64,000 nt of DNA, taken from an uncultured Gemmatimonadota bacterium. Lineage in GTDB: Bacteria; Gemmatimonadota; Gemmatimonadetes; Gemmatimonadales; Gemmatimonadaceae. The DNA lies in assembly GCA_902826615.1 (NCBI GenBank), contig CADEFN010000001.1, positions 744,001-808,000 of the forward strand, in the 5' to 3' direction. Shown in pieces: positions 36,320-44,232 of the stretch; within the stretch, counting starts at the first letter, position 1; each line of letters starts with the position of its first letter. Position numbers and translations under genes: made by a program. The notes beneath the pieces were generated by a model, which was given only the letters and a program-made list of their open reading frames with translations, searched no databases and was not told the origin of the DNA.

Positions 36320-36565
36320 ATGTCAGCCAGGTCGAGGAAACAGAACATTCATGTTGTCCCGGCAGGTCGCGGCTTTGTCGCCCGCCGTGCGCGGGGGCGC
36401 CGCCTCATGCGTCTGCCGGCGACGCAGCGTGAGGCGATTGTGTGCGCCGTGCGGGAGGCGCGCCGTCGCCGGGTGGAAGTGGTGATTCACCGCCCCAATG
36501 GGCAGATACGGGACTCGGACAGCTACGGCCCAGAATCCCGCCGCCATCGGGATCTGAAGCACTAG
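36320..36565 (+). CDS. DUF2188 domain protein
   Basis: 81 aa. The pattern IHVVPAGRGFVARRARGR, then LPATQREAIVCAVREARRRR, then VEVVIHRPNGQIRDSDSYG fits DUF2188, a small beta-beta-alpha-beta domain. Its closing motif (VIHRxxGxIRxxxSYG) is almost canonical. AAAGGGAGAAA upstream is a good ribosome-binding site. The function of the family is not known. It ends just before a strong hairpin. Confidence 0.9.
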   Translation: MSARSRKQNIHVVPAGRGFVARRARGRRLMRLPATQREAIVCAVREARRRRVEVVIHRPNGQIRDSDSYGPESRRHRDLKH

Positions 36566-36576
36566 GGTGCGGAACG

Positions 36577-36606
36577 CGGGAATCCTCAGGCGCCTGGGGG
36601 TTCCCG
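36577..36606 (+). terminator. Intrinsic terminator-like hairpin after the DUF2188 gene
   Basis: CGGGAATCCTCAGG pairs with CCTGGGGGTTCCCG across a CG centre (12 of 14 positions complementary) and is followed by TTTCGTT. This separates the DUF2188 unit from the sigma operon. Confidence 0.65.
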
Positions 36607-36655
36607 TTTCGTTCCGGGGCCCCGCCGGACCAGTACCACGTTCTGAAAACTCCTA

Positions 36656-36688
36656 TGACGCGTTTGGGAATCTCGTGGCAGTATATGG
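36656..36688 (+). promoter_or_regulatory. 33-bp shared promoter-like element, copy B
   Basis: TGACGCGTTTGGG-A-ATCTCG-T-GGCAGTATATGG, 31 of 33 bases identical to the inverted copy at 35338-35370. It lies 60 bp before the ATG of the ECF sigma factor at 36748. Self-regulation by that sigma factor and co-regulation of the divergent unit is the simplest reading. Confidence 0.7.
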
Positions 36689-36747
36689 ATAGGAGGGCGT
36701 TGATCCCGTAGTTGGCCTCGTGTCCCCAGACCGCGACCGATCCGAAG

Positions 36748-37344
36748 ATGAACACCAACGTGCCATTGCCAGGCTCGACCGTATCAGGCAGGTGGACCCC
36801 GGCACCGTTCCGGGGTCTCGGTGCTGCCTATCGGGCGGAGTGCAAGCGACTTCTCTCCTTTGCCATTCGATTCCTCCCGCACCATGAGGCCGAGGACGCG
36901 GTGCAGGATGCCATGATGACCTGTCTGGACAAGCTCAGGAGCGGGACTATGAGCGGGGAGCCCGGTCAGTTCGAAGCGGCACTCTTCCGGCGGGTGGTCG
37001 ATACCTCCCGAATGCGGCGGCGCCAACTGGCCCGGCGTATGCCCTTCGAGAAACTGTTCATTCCTCCGCGCGAAGCACTGGTGCGGCTCACGGAAACCTC
37101 GCTCGACGCCGAGTCGGACGAACTCCGGCAACACGTCAACAGGATCCTCGGTGCCATGCCACGGCGATGGGCACAGGTCTTTCTCCTGAATCACGATCAC
37201 GGCCTCTCCTACGCAGCCATTGCGCCTCTCATGCGGATCACGGAAGGCGCGGCGCGCTCATACTTCTCGAAGGCGTGTGCACGACTGCGAAGGGAACTCG
37301 CCGGAGTCGGTCTGGAGCCGGAAGGATGGGAGGCTGACGAATGA
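36748..37344 (+). CDS. ECF-type sigma factor
   Basis: 198 aa from the ATG at 36748 (MNTNVPLPG); an in-frame TTG at 36712 is possible. Region 2: FAIRFLPHHEAEDAVQDAMM and FRRVVDTSRMRRRQL. Region 4: ILGAMPRRWAQVFLLNHDHG with the helix-turn-helix SYAAIAPLMRITEGAARSYF. It overlaps the FecR-like gene by 4 bp (ATGA). The 33-bp element upstream suggests autoregulation. Confidence 0.88.
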   Translation: MNTNVPLPGSTVSGRWTPAPFRGLGAAYRAECKRLLSFAIRFLPHHEAEDAVQDAMMTCLDKLRSGTMSGEPGQFEAALFRRVVDTSRMRRRQLARRMPFEKLFIPPREALVRLTETSLDAESDELRQHVNRILGAMPRRWAQVFLLNHDHGLSYAAIAPLMRITEGAARSYFSKACARLRRELAGVGLEPEGWEADE

Positions 37345-38180
37345 ACGAAGGCACCATTCTGCAGCAGATCGATGAGCCACTGATGCCCGATGAGGTGGCA
37401 TTCGAAGCGGCGGCTGACGCACAGGAGCCGGTCGACGAACAGATGCAGCACCTCGCCGACTACTTCGCTGGAGCCCTCTCGCCGGAGGAAGCCGATGCCG
37501 TGCAGGCGCGTCTCAATACTGATGGCGACTACGTCGAGTGGGCTGAGCCTCTGCTCAGCATGCGCCGCCTGCGCACACCCGCAGTCGAGGCGGTGACCCA
37601 GGCGGAGGTGAACGCAATCATCCACCGGCTGCGTCACGACCCGCACGGAACCGGGCGTGCATCACGCAAGGAACGTCTGTGGAAGGTTCTGCGCGAGCTC
37701 TTCACGGTCGCCTTCGCCGTCTTTGTGCTGGTGTGGAGTGTGTTCTACCTCGGTGGCGACAAGCTGCGCCCGAAGGTTCAGCGGGTGGCACCCACCGGGG
37801 GCGGTGGCACCGAGGTGGCGCGTGTTACTGACTTCACCGTCAATGTCACCGGGGGAGGTGAGTTTACCTGGCGTACACTGCCGGATAGTGAAGGTGTATT
37901 TCACGCCACCCTCGATGGGGCCGCCCTCCTCACGGCCTTTGCCGGAGCCCGAGGCTTATTGCATGTGCGTACGCCGGTGGCAGAGGTTCGTTTTGGCACG
38001 GGCAGCGCGACCGTCGATGCAACGGACCCTACGGTCACACGCGTTACCCTCAGCAACGGCAGGCTGTCCGTCGCTGGCCGCAAGAAGGGGACGGTGATGC
38101 CGTATCGCGAGATGGTGCCAGGCGAGACACTACTGATCCGTAGTGGTGCCGATCCCGAGCTTGGCGTGAGGGACCCATGA
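37341..38180 (+). CDS. FecR-like anti-sigma/transmembrane regulator
   Basis: 279 aa. The cytoplasmic N-terminus (HLADYFAGALSPEEADAVQA) resembles an anti-sigma domain. One membrane helix lies at residues 120-137 (LFTVAFAVFVLVWSVFYL), and the periplasmic part matches the FecR fold (HVRTPVAEVRFGTGSATVDA; VTRVTLSNGRLSVAG; MVPGETLLIRSG). It probably holds the sigma factor inactive until a signal is sensed in the periplasm. ATGA overlaps occur at both ends. Confidence 0.85.
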   Translation: MNEGTILQQIDEPLMPDEVAFEAAADAQEPVDEQMQHLADYFAGALSPEEADAVQARLNTDGDYVEWAEPLLSMRRLRTPAVEAVTQAEVNAIIHRLRHDPHGTGRASRKERLWKVLRELFTVAFAVFVLVWSVFYLGGDKLRPKVQRVAPTGGGGTEVARVTDFTVNVTGGGEFTWRTLPDSEGVFHATLDGAALLTAFAGARGLLHVRTPVAEVRFGTGSATVDATDPTVTRVTLSNGRLSVAGRKKGTVMPYREMVPGETLLIRSGADPELGVRDP

Positions 38181-38257
38181 CAAGAAAACTCCTGCAGATC
38201 GTACTTGGGGCGATAGCCCTCGTCGCACTGGGTGTGTTGCTGGCCACACGAACATGA
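38177..38257 (+). CDS. 26-aa single-pass membrane microprotein
   Basis: The peptide is MTRKLLQIVLGAIALVALG followed by VLLATRT. It has a basic start, one hydrophobic helix and a basic end. The ATG overlaps the FecR-like stop (38177-38180) and its own stop overlaps the next start (38254-38257), both as ATGA. These double junctions strongly support a real gene despite the length. It may modulate the FecR-like protein or the membrane-anchored 299-aa protein. Confidence 0.7.
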   Translation: MTRKLLQIVLGAIALVALGVLLATRT

Positions 38258-39153
38258 TCCTTCACGGACATCACATGCTTTCAATCAACTTCTCGTCGGC
38301 TGGTTTGTGGCGGAATGTCATCCTCGCGGTGGGGCTCGGGGTGATCGCGGTGCCCGAGGTTCAGCGCATGCTGTACCCGGCTATTCCCAAAATCACGCTC
38401 CCCGCGAAAACCCCCAGCGGGATGTTTCTCGAGTCGTCCTTCATGGTGAGACTCGGCGCACACGAGGGTGATGCGATGCCAGTGCAGATTGGTGCCTGGC
38501 GCCAGGGAGGGATCGGGTCCTTCGGGCTCGCCGACGCCGAGCGTGTGGTGCGCGATGTACTCCGGGCTCGTCGGGCTGCGGTCGTGCAAGTCAGGGAACG
38601 GACCATGAATGACTTCCCCAGTTTGCCGGGAGACCATGCGCGTCTGGCACTCGTGCTGTCTGAGGACATGGTCGAGGTGCGGCTCACCATACACTGTCCG
38701 CCGCAAGGCGCCGAGCGCGTGGGGGATGTGGCCCTCGGGTACGACAAGTTGTCGAGAGTTGCCGGTACCACGGGGGAGAGCCTGGCGGATGAACTGCACT
38801 ACAGCCTGTCCAGGGTTGCAGGAGAGCGCTGTGTCTCAGCCGACGACTGGTACATCCCTGACAGGGCGACCGCGGTGCGATTCACGGACGACGAAGTGAT
38901 GGTGCGGCTCGGCGATCCCATTCCCGTGAGGGACGTCCAGGTTTCGGTCACATCGCCCCAACCGAAGGACAGCCTGTTTCTCTTTCCCTCGCTACGAGTG
39001 GCGGATACAACGATTGCCCGGATCACCGCGCTGGGCATTGAAGGGCAGCGCACTGGTATCACAGTCCTCGAGGCGAGGCAGGGAACGATGATGAAGGGAG
39101 TGCGTGGGGAGGGGAAAGTCGTTGCCCGGGTCAGGCTGGTTGTGCGGGAGTAG
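38254..39153 (+). CDS. Membrane-anchored protein of the ECF/FecR operon, unknown function
   Basis: 299 aa. A hydrophobic helix lies at residues 18-36 (LWRNVILAVGLGVIAVPEV); the remainder is probably periplasmic and beta-rich (ARLALVLSEDMVEVRLTIHC; VMVRLGDPIPVRDVQVSV). No recognised domain. The end, GITVLEARQGTMMKGVRG, resembles Ig-like bacterial domains, which is a weak impression. Last gene of the operon. Confidence 0.7.
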   Translation: MILHGHHMLSINFSSAGLWRNVILAVGLGVIAVPEVQRMLYPAIPKITLPAKTPSGMFLESSFMVRLGAHEGDAMPVQIGAWRQGGIGSFGLADAERVVRDVLRARRAAVVQVRERTMNDFPSLPGDHARLALVLSEDMVEVRLTIHCPPQGAERVGDVALGYDKLSRVAGTTGESLADELHYSLSRVAGERCVSADDWYIPDRATAVRFTDDEVMVRLGDPIPVRDVQVSVTSPQPKDSLFLFPSLRVADTTIARITALGIEGQRTGITVLEARQGTMMKGVRGEGKVVARVRLVVRE

Positions 39154-39210
39154 CCAGTCGAGCGGGCGCTTGCTGAGTGAGAAATACGTCACGCGACGAG
39201 CACTACCCGA

Positions 39211-40620
39211 TCAGCCGTCTGTCTGCAACAAGCCATTGAGCGTAACCACTTCGAGCCCCCCCAAAGCAGGTCGCTTGCCAGCGACTGCAGGGACAAAGAG
39301 GGCCCGAACCACTTCTCTTCGCTCAAGCCCCGGAGGAAGGGGTCGTGCCAGTAATGCGCGTCCCGCCTCCCGGATTTCAGAGGCCCGCACCGGCCGATCC
39401 CGGAACCACGCCTCGCCCACTAGCGTCGTCTTGCCGCTCACCGCATCCGCCACGAGATCCCATTCAGGATCGTTGCCGTGCCAATGACGATGGGCCGGAC
39501 GCCACGGGCCCAGCGACGCGATCTGGCTCGACCCGGCCCGCAAACTGCCAATAGCCTGTCGACACATCTCCTCCCAGGCCTGTCCGAGCAACCCTGGCCA
39601 ATGGGAAGCGAGCGTTGCCGTACGCGAAAGCCGGGTGCCAGCGATGAGCGCACCGCGGTTGGGTGCCACTACCCTGAACCAGAGACGCAGAAACGGATCA
39701 TCCAGCTTGTAGAGACTGCGTTTCCCTCCACGTAACGGTTCTCCATACGGCGTCTCACGACGTACGAACCCAAGGCTCAGCAGCCGATCGAGCGGGCGCG
39801 CCAGGGACGTGGCCGGACGTCCAAGCCGACCCGCAATCTCCGAGACGCGATGTGCGCCGCCACCGATGGCGTCGAGCAAGGGCCGTATCTCCAGCGCGGG
39901 TGGCGTCTCCTCAAGCAAGAGACGCTCCGGTTCCGTGAAGAGCGGGCCAGCAGGATCCAGCGCGAGAGCGACCACGCGTTCTTCGACGCTGCCGCTGGTC
40001 TGTGCGGCCAGCTCCCAGTACCGGGGAACACCACCCCACGCTGCCCAGTGTTTCACGAGATCGACGGGTGCCAGACGCCCCATCGCCCCAGGGAGATACC
40101 TGGGCGCAAGCGGACGCAGGTCGAGCAGGAGTTGTGCGCGTCCGTACAGCGGAGCGGCGGCGTCCAAGACCAGCCCCTGCATCATTCGCTGACTCGATCC
40201 AGCAATCACGAGGGTGATCCCGGCTCGTTTGGCCTCGTGATCCACCCAGCGCTGCAACACGCTCGGAAGCTCGGGCGAGGCGGCCACCAGGTATGGTAGT
40301 TCGTCGATGATGACCGGCCCGCGAAAGCCGAGCGCTCGCGCGTCGGTGGCCAGACGACTGAGGAGCCGCTCCCAGTCTGGGTAGGTGACATCTCCGAATC
40401 CCGGCAGGACCTGGGCTATCGCCCGCGCCGTAAAGTCTCGCTGCACGGCCGCGTCGGACTGGTCGGCCACGATGTAGACGCCGCCAGTTCGGCGGCACGA
40501 CTCCAGCAAGAGACGAGTTTTTCCAATGCGACGCCGGCCCCATACCACCCCGAGGGCGGGAGCATTCTTGTGGATGCGATCGAGGGCATCCAGTTCGCTG
40601 GACCGGTTAAGGAATAACAT
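39211..40620 (-). CDS. AAA-family ATPase with DUF234-like C-terminal domain
   Basis: 469 aa from MLFLNRSSELDAL (five codons inside the longest frame). Walker A is GRRRIGKT (residues 28-35); Walker B-like GPVIIDELPYLV; sensor-like LVIAGSSQRMM. A winged-helix segment follows (RVSEIAGRLGRPATSLARPL). The C-terminus (NDPEWDLVADAVSGKTTLVG) fits the DUF234 nuclease-like fold, but the expected Lys of the E-x-K motif is replaced (GEAWF). Such ATPases are widespread in archaea and bacteria with unknown targets. The start codon lies inside an inverted repeat. Confidence 0.88.
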   Translation of the reverse strand: MLFLNRSSELDALDRIHKNAPALGVVWGRRRIGKTRLLLESCRRTGGVYIVADQSDAAVQRDFTARAIAQVLPGFGDVTYPDWERLLSRLATDARALGFRGPVIIDELPYLVAASPELPSVLQRWVDHEAKRAGITLVIAGSSQRMMQGLVLDAAAPLYGRAQLLLDLRPLAPRYLPGAMGRLAPVDLVKHWAAWGGVPRYWELAAQTSGSVEERVVALALDPAGPLFTEPERLLLEETPPALEIRPLLDAIGGGAHRVSEIAGRLGRPATSLARPLDRLLSLGFVRRETPYGEPLRGGKRSLYKLDDPFLRLWFRVVAPNRGALIAGTRLSRTATLASHWPGLLGQAWEEMCRQAIGSLRAGSSQIASLGPWRPAHRHWHGNDPEWDLVADAVSGKTTLVGEAWFRDRPVRASEIREAGRALLARPLPPGLERREVVRALFVPAVAGKRPALGGLEVVTLNGLLQTDG

Positions 40621-40849
40621 TATGCAGTGTAGCATAATGCTCAGGTGAATAATTCACAACTATTCCGCGGTTCCACAAGAGAAGGCCGGCTTGGTGGGTC
40701 TCAGGGCGATGTACGCGCCGTAAGCGTTCGCATGCTGGCGCCCCCACCCGGCACTCCCACACCCGAATCACCCGCCATCCATCCGCCCGCAACACCCGCG
40801 CAACCCGCGGGTCACCTGTTGGACGCCGAAACCGAGCAGGTTGTACCAA
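40607..40849 (-). pseudogene. Vsr-like endonuclease fragment (C-terminal part only)
   Basis: The frame reads GDPRVARVLRADGWRVIRVWECRV, which matches the last ~40 residues of Vsr (GWRPLVVWECQL in the intact copy at 18.1 kb). The catalytic N-terminal two-thirds are missing. The homology begins at about 40815, exactly where the NaeI-like remnant begins on the other strand, so a deletion has joined the two. The tail beyond the homology is probably random. Confidence 0.65.
40618..40639. promoter_or_regulatory. Inverted repeat over the ATPase start codon (operator-like)
   Basis: CATTATGC (40618-40625), AGTGTA spacer, GCATAATG (40632-40639): perfect 8-bp arms. The ATPase start codon is the CAT at 40618-40620 read on the minus strand, so a repressor bound here, or an RNA stem, would block translation or transcription. 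This A/T-rich patch stands out from its surroundings. Confidence 0.55.
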
Positions 40850-41289
40850 CCCTCGAGCGCATCTGTGCCGACCGCCGCAAGACTCCTGGGGCGGTGTTCA
40901 AAGGCATCGTGCAGTAGGCGTTCGATGAAGTCATCGACGGGCCACGAACGGGACGATTCTCCATTGATCCGCTGGAGAAGACCGAAAAGACCTACGTCGG
41001 CGCCAGGATCGAGATCATTCTGCGTTCTGAGCTTGAACCTGAGAAGGGGAGCGGAATCGACCTCGTCGTTGGCGGGATTCCCGTCGACGTGAAGTGGCCC
41101 GAAACCCAGGCCTGGATGATCGCCCGTGAGAACGTGGGCAAGATCTGCCTCGGACTCGGGCTGAAGAGGGGCGGGAACACTTTTGGCGTCGGCGTCTTCA
41201 GGGCATCGCCACACCGCCTGCGAAGCGGGAAGAACCAGGACAAGTAGTCGAGCCTCTCCGCCGCCGGGCGCCGCACAACCTTCGTGTAA
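40809..41289 (+). pseudogene. NaeI-like restriction endonuclease remnant with in-frame stops
   Basis: One frame reads AETEQVVPTLERICADRRKT, AVFKGIVQ, stop (TAG 40915-40917), AFDEVIDGPRTGRFSIDPLE, KTEKTYVGARIEIILRSELE, GIDLVVGGIPVDVKWPE, AWMIARENVGKICL, GKNQDK, stop (TAG 41245-41247), SSLSAAGRR, stop (TAA 41287-41289). This follows the NaeI catalytic domain, with the active-site D and D-x-K (VDVKW) kept. The C-terminal DNA-binding domain is gone. The first TAG sits where a Gln (CAG) would be expected. A decayed gene, not a working enzyme. Confidence 0.8.
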
Positions 41290-41453
41290 GCACCAGTCTT
41301 CCAGCTATCACCGTGAGCTACACTCCTGTAGAGTCCGCCAGAAGCCTGCGGTGTCTCCGACTCTCGGCGGCCAGTGCGCATCCCCGAAAGGACCTCCGCC
41401 TATCACTTGCTACCCTCTCGTGTTAGGATGCCTAAGACACCTCTGCGGGAGCT

Positions 41454-43118
41454 ATGGGGCGGATCCTTCTGCTGGTGCTGGCGTGCGCGTACGTGCTTGG
41501 GGTCGCTCGCAACCAGGTGCTGACCGGGGACCCGACGTACTACATCGGGCTTGCACAATCCCTCCTCGGCGGCCACGGCTACACCATCGCCGGCGTGCCC
41601 CACACCGCCTATCCTCCGGGATTGCCCCTGCTCCTGCTGCTCCCCCTGAGCCTCCCCGGGCCAAGTGTGCTCGTTGCCCAATTGCTGGTCGCGAGCTTCG
41701 CACCTCTGTCGCTGCTCGCGGTGCTCGCCTGGCTACGTAAGCACACACCGGCGGCCTCGCTCCCCATCTCTGCCCTCACCGTCGGTTCCTTCGCATTCTT
41801 CAGCCTGGCTACCCTGGGCGTGAATTCGGAACTCCCCTACCTCGCAGTAACCGCCACTGCCCTTGTCTTGGCCGCCAGGCACCAGGACCAACCTGGATGG
41901 TGTGTGGCCGCTGTGGTCGCGCTCGCCGTGCTAGCGGTGATGCTGCGCACGATTGGTGTAGCGCTCCCACTCGCCTTCCTCGCTGCCTGGATCCATCGGC
42001 GTATGCGCCGCGTGGCGCGCAACTCGACGGACACCCTTCTGCTCGCTGGCGGCACCGCTGGACTGATCGCGATCGCGGCCTGGTTCGCATGGGGGGCCGT
42101 GCATCCGCCCTCCGAGGAGAACTACCTGCGCCTCCTGCTGCTCGAGGACCCGCATGTGCCGGACCTTGGCGCGGTCTCTCCGTGGGAAGTGATCAGTCGA
42201 ATGCCGCGAGCCCTCCTGATGCAGGTCGCGCACCTCGGGGAACTGCTGACCGGCCTCTCCTGGATACTGCCTTCGTGGTTTTCCCCGCTTGTGGTGGTAC
42301 CAGCCCTCGCCATGGTCGTCGGGCTGTGGCGTGAGCTGCAGCGCGAGAATCCGGTGGTCGGCTGGTACCTGCTTGGTTATGGGGGCATCCTGCTGATCTG
42401 GCCATTTGACGAGGGCGTTCGCTTTTTGCTGCCGGTGCTGCCGATGGCGCTTGCCGTTGGATGGAATGGCGCCGTCCACACCATTCGCTCGTCAGGCACG
42501 CCGAGTACCTGGAGACTCGCGGGAGCGGCGTGTTTGCTCCCTGCCGCGATGGCAGCGGCGGGAGCTGGTGGGTTTCCCGCAGGCTCGCGTCAGGGCGCGG
42601 CAATTGTCGCGGTGTGGGTACTGGGCGCGGTGTGCTGTGTGGTGCTGAGCTGGGATGCAGTCCGCAGGTTGGTGTCACGTCGTGTCCCTCTGCTCGTGGT
42701 ACTCTACCTCCTCGTCAATGTGGCGCTCAACGCCAGACGCATCGTTCCGACGGCGCTTGCGAACCTCCGAGGTGTGGATGGCTCCACCCATGCGGCGCTG
42801 CGTCCTGCCCTCGAGTGGCTAAACCGGAACACCGAGCCTGACGACGTGGTGATGGCTGCGCCCCCTTTCAACTCCGCCGTCAGGTTCTACACCAGCCGTC
42901 GCACGGCAACGTTACCATCCACGGCAGATACCGCTCGACTCAGACTCGCGTTGAGCAGTACCGCGCCGCACTACCTTCTCATCGTCGACGCTTCGCAATC
43001 GCCGTACTACCTGCCTACCGAACAAGAACGCCTCTCACTGCTCCGTACCCTGGCTGATCCACCCCAGCTGGCGGAGGTGTATCGGCAGGGTGTGGGCGTG
43101 GTGTACCGGGTGCGCTGA
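41454..43118 (+). CDS. GT39-like polytopic glycosyltransferase (GT-C fold)
   Basis: 554 aa with about ten hydrophobic helices. The first loop has GDPTYYIGLAQSLLGGHGY and TAYPPGLPLLL, the acidic loop and 'YPPG' region of lipid-linked sugar transferases (PMT/ArnT class). The C-terminal soluble end (LEWLNRNTEPDDVVMAAPPF) is typical of these proteins. It would transfer a sugar from a polyprenyl donor to an envelope acceptor. GCGGGAGCT precedes the ATG. No adjoining sugar genes, so the substrate is unknown. Confidence 0.85.
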   Translation: MGRILLLVLACAYVLGVARNQVLTGDPTYYIGLAQSLLGGHGYTIAGVPHTAYPPGLPLLLLLPLSLPGPSVLVAQLLVASFAPLSLLAVLAWLRKHTPAASLPISALTVGSFAFFSLATLGVNSELPYLAVTATALVLAARHQDQPGWCVAAVVALAVLAVMLRTIGVALPLAFLAAWIHRRMRRVARNSTDTLLLAGGTAGLIAIAAWFAWGAVHPPSEENYLRLLLLEDPHVPDLGAVSPWEVISRMPRALLMQVAHLGELLTGLSWILPSWFSPLVVVPALAMVVGLWRELQRENPVVGWYLLGYGGILLIWPFDEGVRFLLPVLPMALAVGWNGAVHTIRSSGTPSTWRLAGAACLLPAAMAAAGAGGFPAGSRQGAAIVAVWVLGAVCCVVLSWDAVRRLVSRRVPLLVVLYLLVNVALNARRIVPTALANLRGVDGSTHAALRPALEWLNRNTEPDDVVMAAPPFNSAVRFYTSRRTATLPSTADTARLRLALSSTAPHYLLIVDASQSPYYLPTEQERLSLLRTLADPPQLAEVYRQGVGVVYRVR

Positions 43119-43188
43119 CGCCCAGCACGAGCTGATTCTGGGTCAAGCGAACCATGCGCCGTGAAGGGCCCTCGCTACCTTCTCTCAC

Positions 43189-43704
43189 ATGATCTTGCAT
43201 CGATGGACTGGCCTTGTGGCCATCTGCCTTTTGGGGGCCACGACGGCGGGTGCCCAGGAATCCGTTCGTTTTGCGGCGGGAGCGGGACCGTTCAAGGTCG
43301 ATCGCCTGGCCGGGACGCCGACCGTGCCATCACTCAGCATACACAAGCCATTTGGGCGGCGCGCCATCGCCGGTGGACGCCTGGGCCTTATCCGCAGCGC
43401 TGGCTTCTACACGCTCGACGCGCTGGTCATCGACCTGGAACTGGGTTACCGCTCCCGGCCGGCGCGTGTGGAGTGGACGCTCGCAGCGGGACCGTGGGGC
43501 ATGCTGGGTGGCGACGGCGATGGAACACCGTACGTGCACATCGGCGGACTCGGTACGGTGGGCACCACCTGGTGGGCGCTTCCCCGTGTTGGTCTGACGG
43601 CAGCCGGCAGCGGGCGTCTGTGGGTCAGTCGTCAGGGCGATCGAGCGACGCCGAGTGCGATGGTTGGCGTGGTGGTGCGACGCCGCGCGCCGCTTACGCC
43701 GTAG
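43189..43704 (+). CDS. Secreted/outer-membrane protein, unknown
   Basis: 171 aa with a signal peptide (MILHRWTGLVAICLLGATTAGAQ) and alternating strands (VDRLAGTPTVPSLSIHKPF; RVEWTLAAGPWGMLGGDGDG) typical of small beta-barrels. No recognised family. It follows the glycosyltransferase by 70 bp. Confidence 0.7.
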   Translation: MILHRWTGLVAICLLGATTAGAQESVRFAAGAGPFKVDRLAGTPTVPSLSIHKPFGRRAIAGGRLGLIRSAGFYTLDALVIDLELGYRSRPARVEWTLAAGPWGMLGGDGDGTPYVHIGGLGTVGTTWWALPRVGLTAAGSGRLWVSRQGDRATPSAMVGVVVRRRAPLTP

Positions 43705-43752
43705 GCGCGGGAGCCATAACGTCCAGCATCTTCTGCCCGCCCCCCGCCTCCG

Positions 43753-44223
43753 ATGCGCCGCACCCCACTGCTCCTCCTGGCTGCAACCGCCGCGTGTTCA
43801 TCGGCACCCGCTGTGATTCCCGAGCCCGTGGTGCCCGCGGAGAAGCCGGTCCAGCTGGCTCCCCCGGACTCGGCGCTGGCATGCAGTGAGTGGGTGCGCC
43901 GCGCCGTGGCCTCACCGGACATGGACGTCGAAAAGGTGCCGGAGCCTCTGGCCTATGTGCCTGCGCCCATCCCCAAACGATTGCCAGCAAACGTCTATGA
44001 CAAATCGGGGCGCGCCGAGATCAAGGTGAAGGTCCTCGTCGACACACTCGGCAAGGCCGACATGAACACCTTTACCGTCGTCACCACTACCAGCCCGCGG
44101 CTCACCACCAGTGTGAAGGCCGCGGTGGCCAAGTGGAGCTTCCGCCCTGCCGAAATCTGGGGGTGCAAGGTGCCGCGCAATTTCAATTGGGGCGCGGCCG
44201 CCACCAAAGCGAAGTCTCGTTAG
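43753..44223 (+). CDS. TonB C-terminal-like energy transducer/lipoprotein
   Basis: 156 aa. A signal ending in AATAAC suggests a lipoprotein, though the lipobox is weak. A Pro-rich linker (VIPEPVVPAEKPVQLAPPD) precedes a TonB_C-like domain: GRAEIKVKVLVDTLGKADMN then VKAAVAKWSFRPAEI, with a final strand. Without an inner-membrane helix it cannot be a classical TonB; it may be a partner of TonB receptors. Confidence 0.75.
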   Translation: MRRTPLLLLAATAACSSAPAVIPEPVVPAEKPVQLAPPDSALACSEWVRRAVASPDMDVEKVPEPLAYVPAPIPKRLPANVYDKSGRAEIKVKVLVDTLGKADMNTFTVVTTTSPRLTTSVKAAVAKWSFRPAEIWGCKVPRNFNWGAAATKAKSR

Positions 44224-44232
44224 GTACGCGGG

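Noticed and set aside
40809-41289. Stop-codon read-through (amber recoding) in the NaeI-like gene
   Set aside because: TAG is an ordinary stop elsewhere in the window (for example the NTPase gene and the last partial gene), a TAA also interrupts, and the C-terminal domain is missing.
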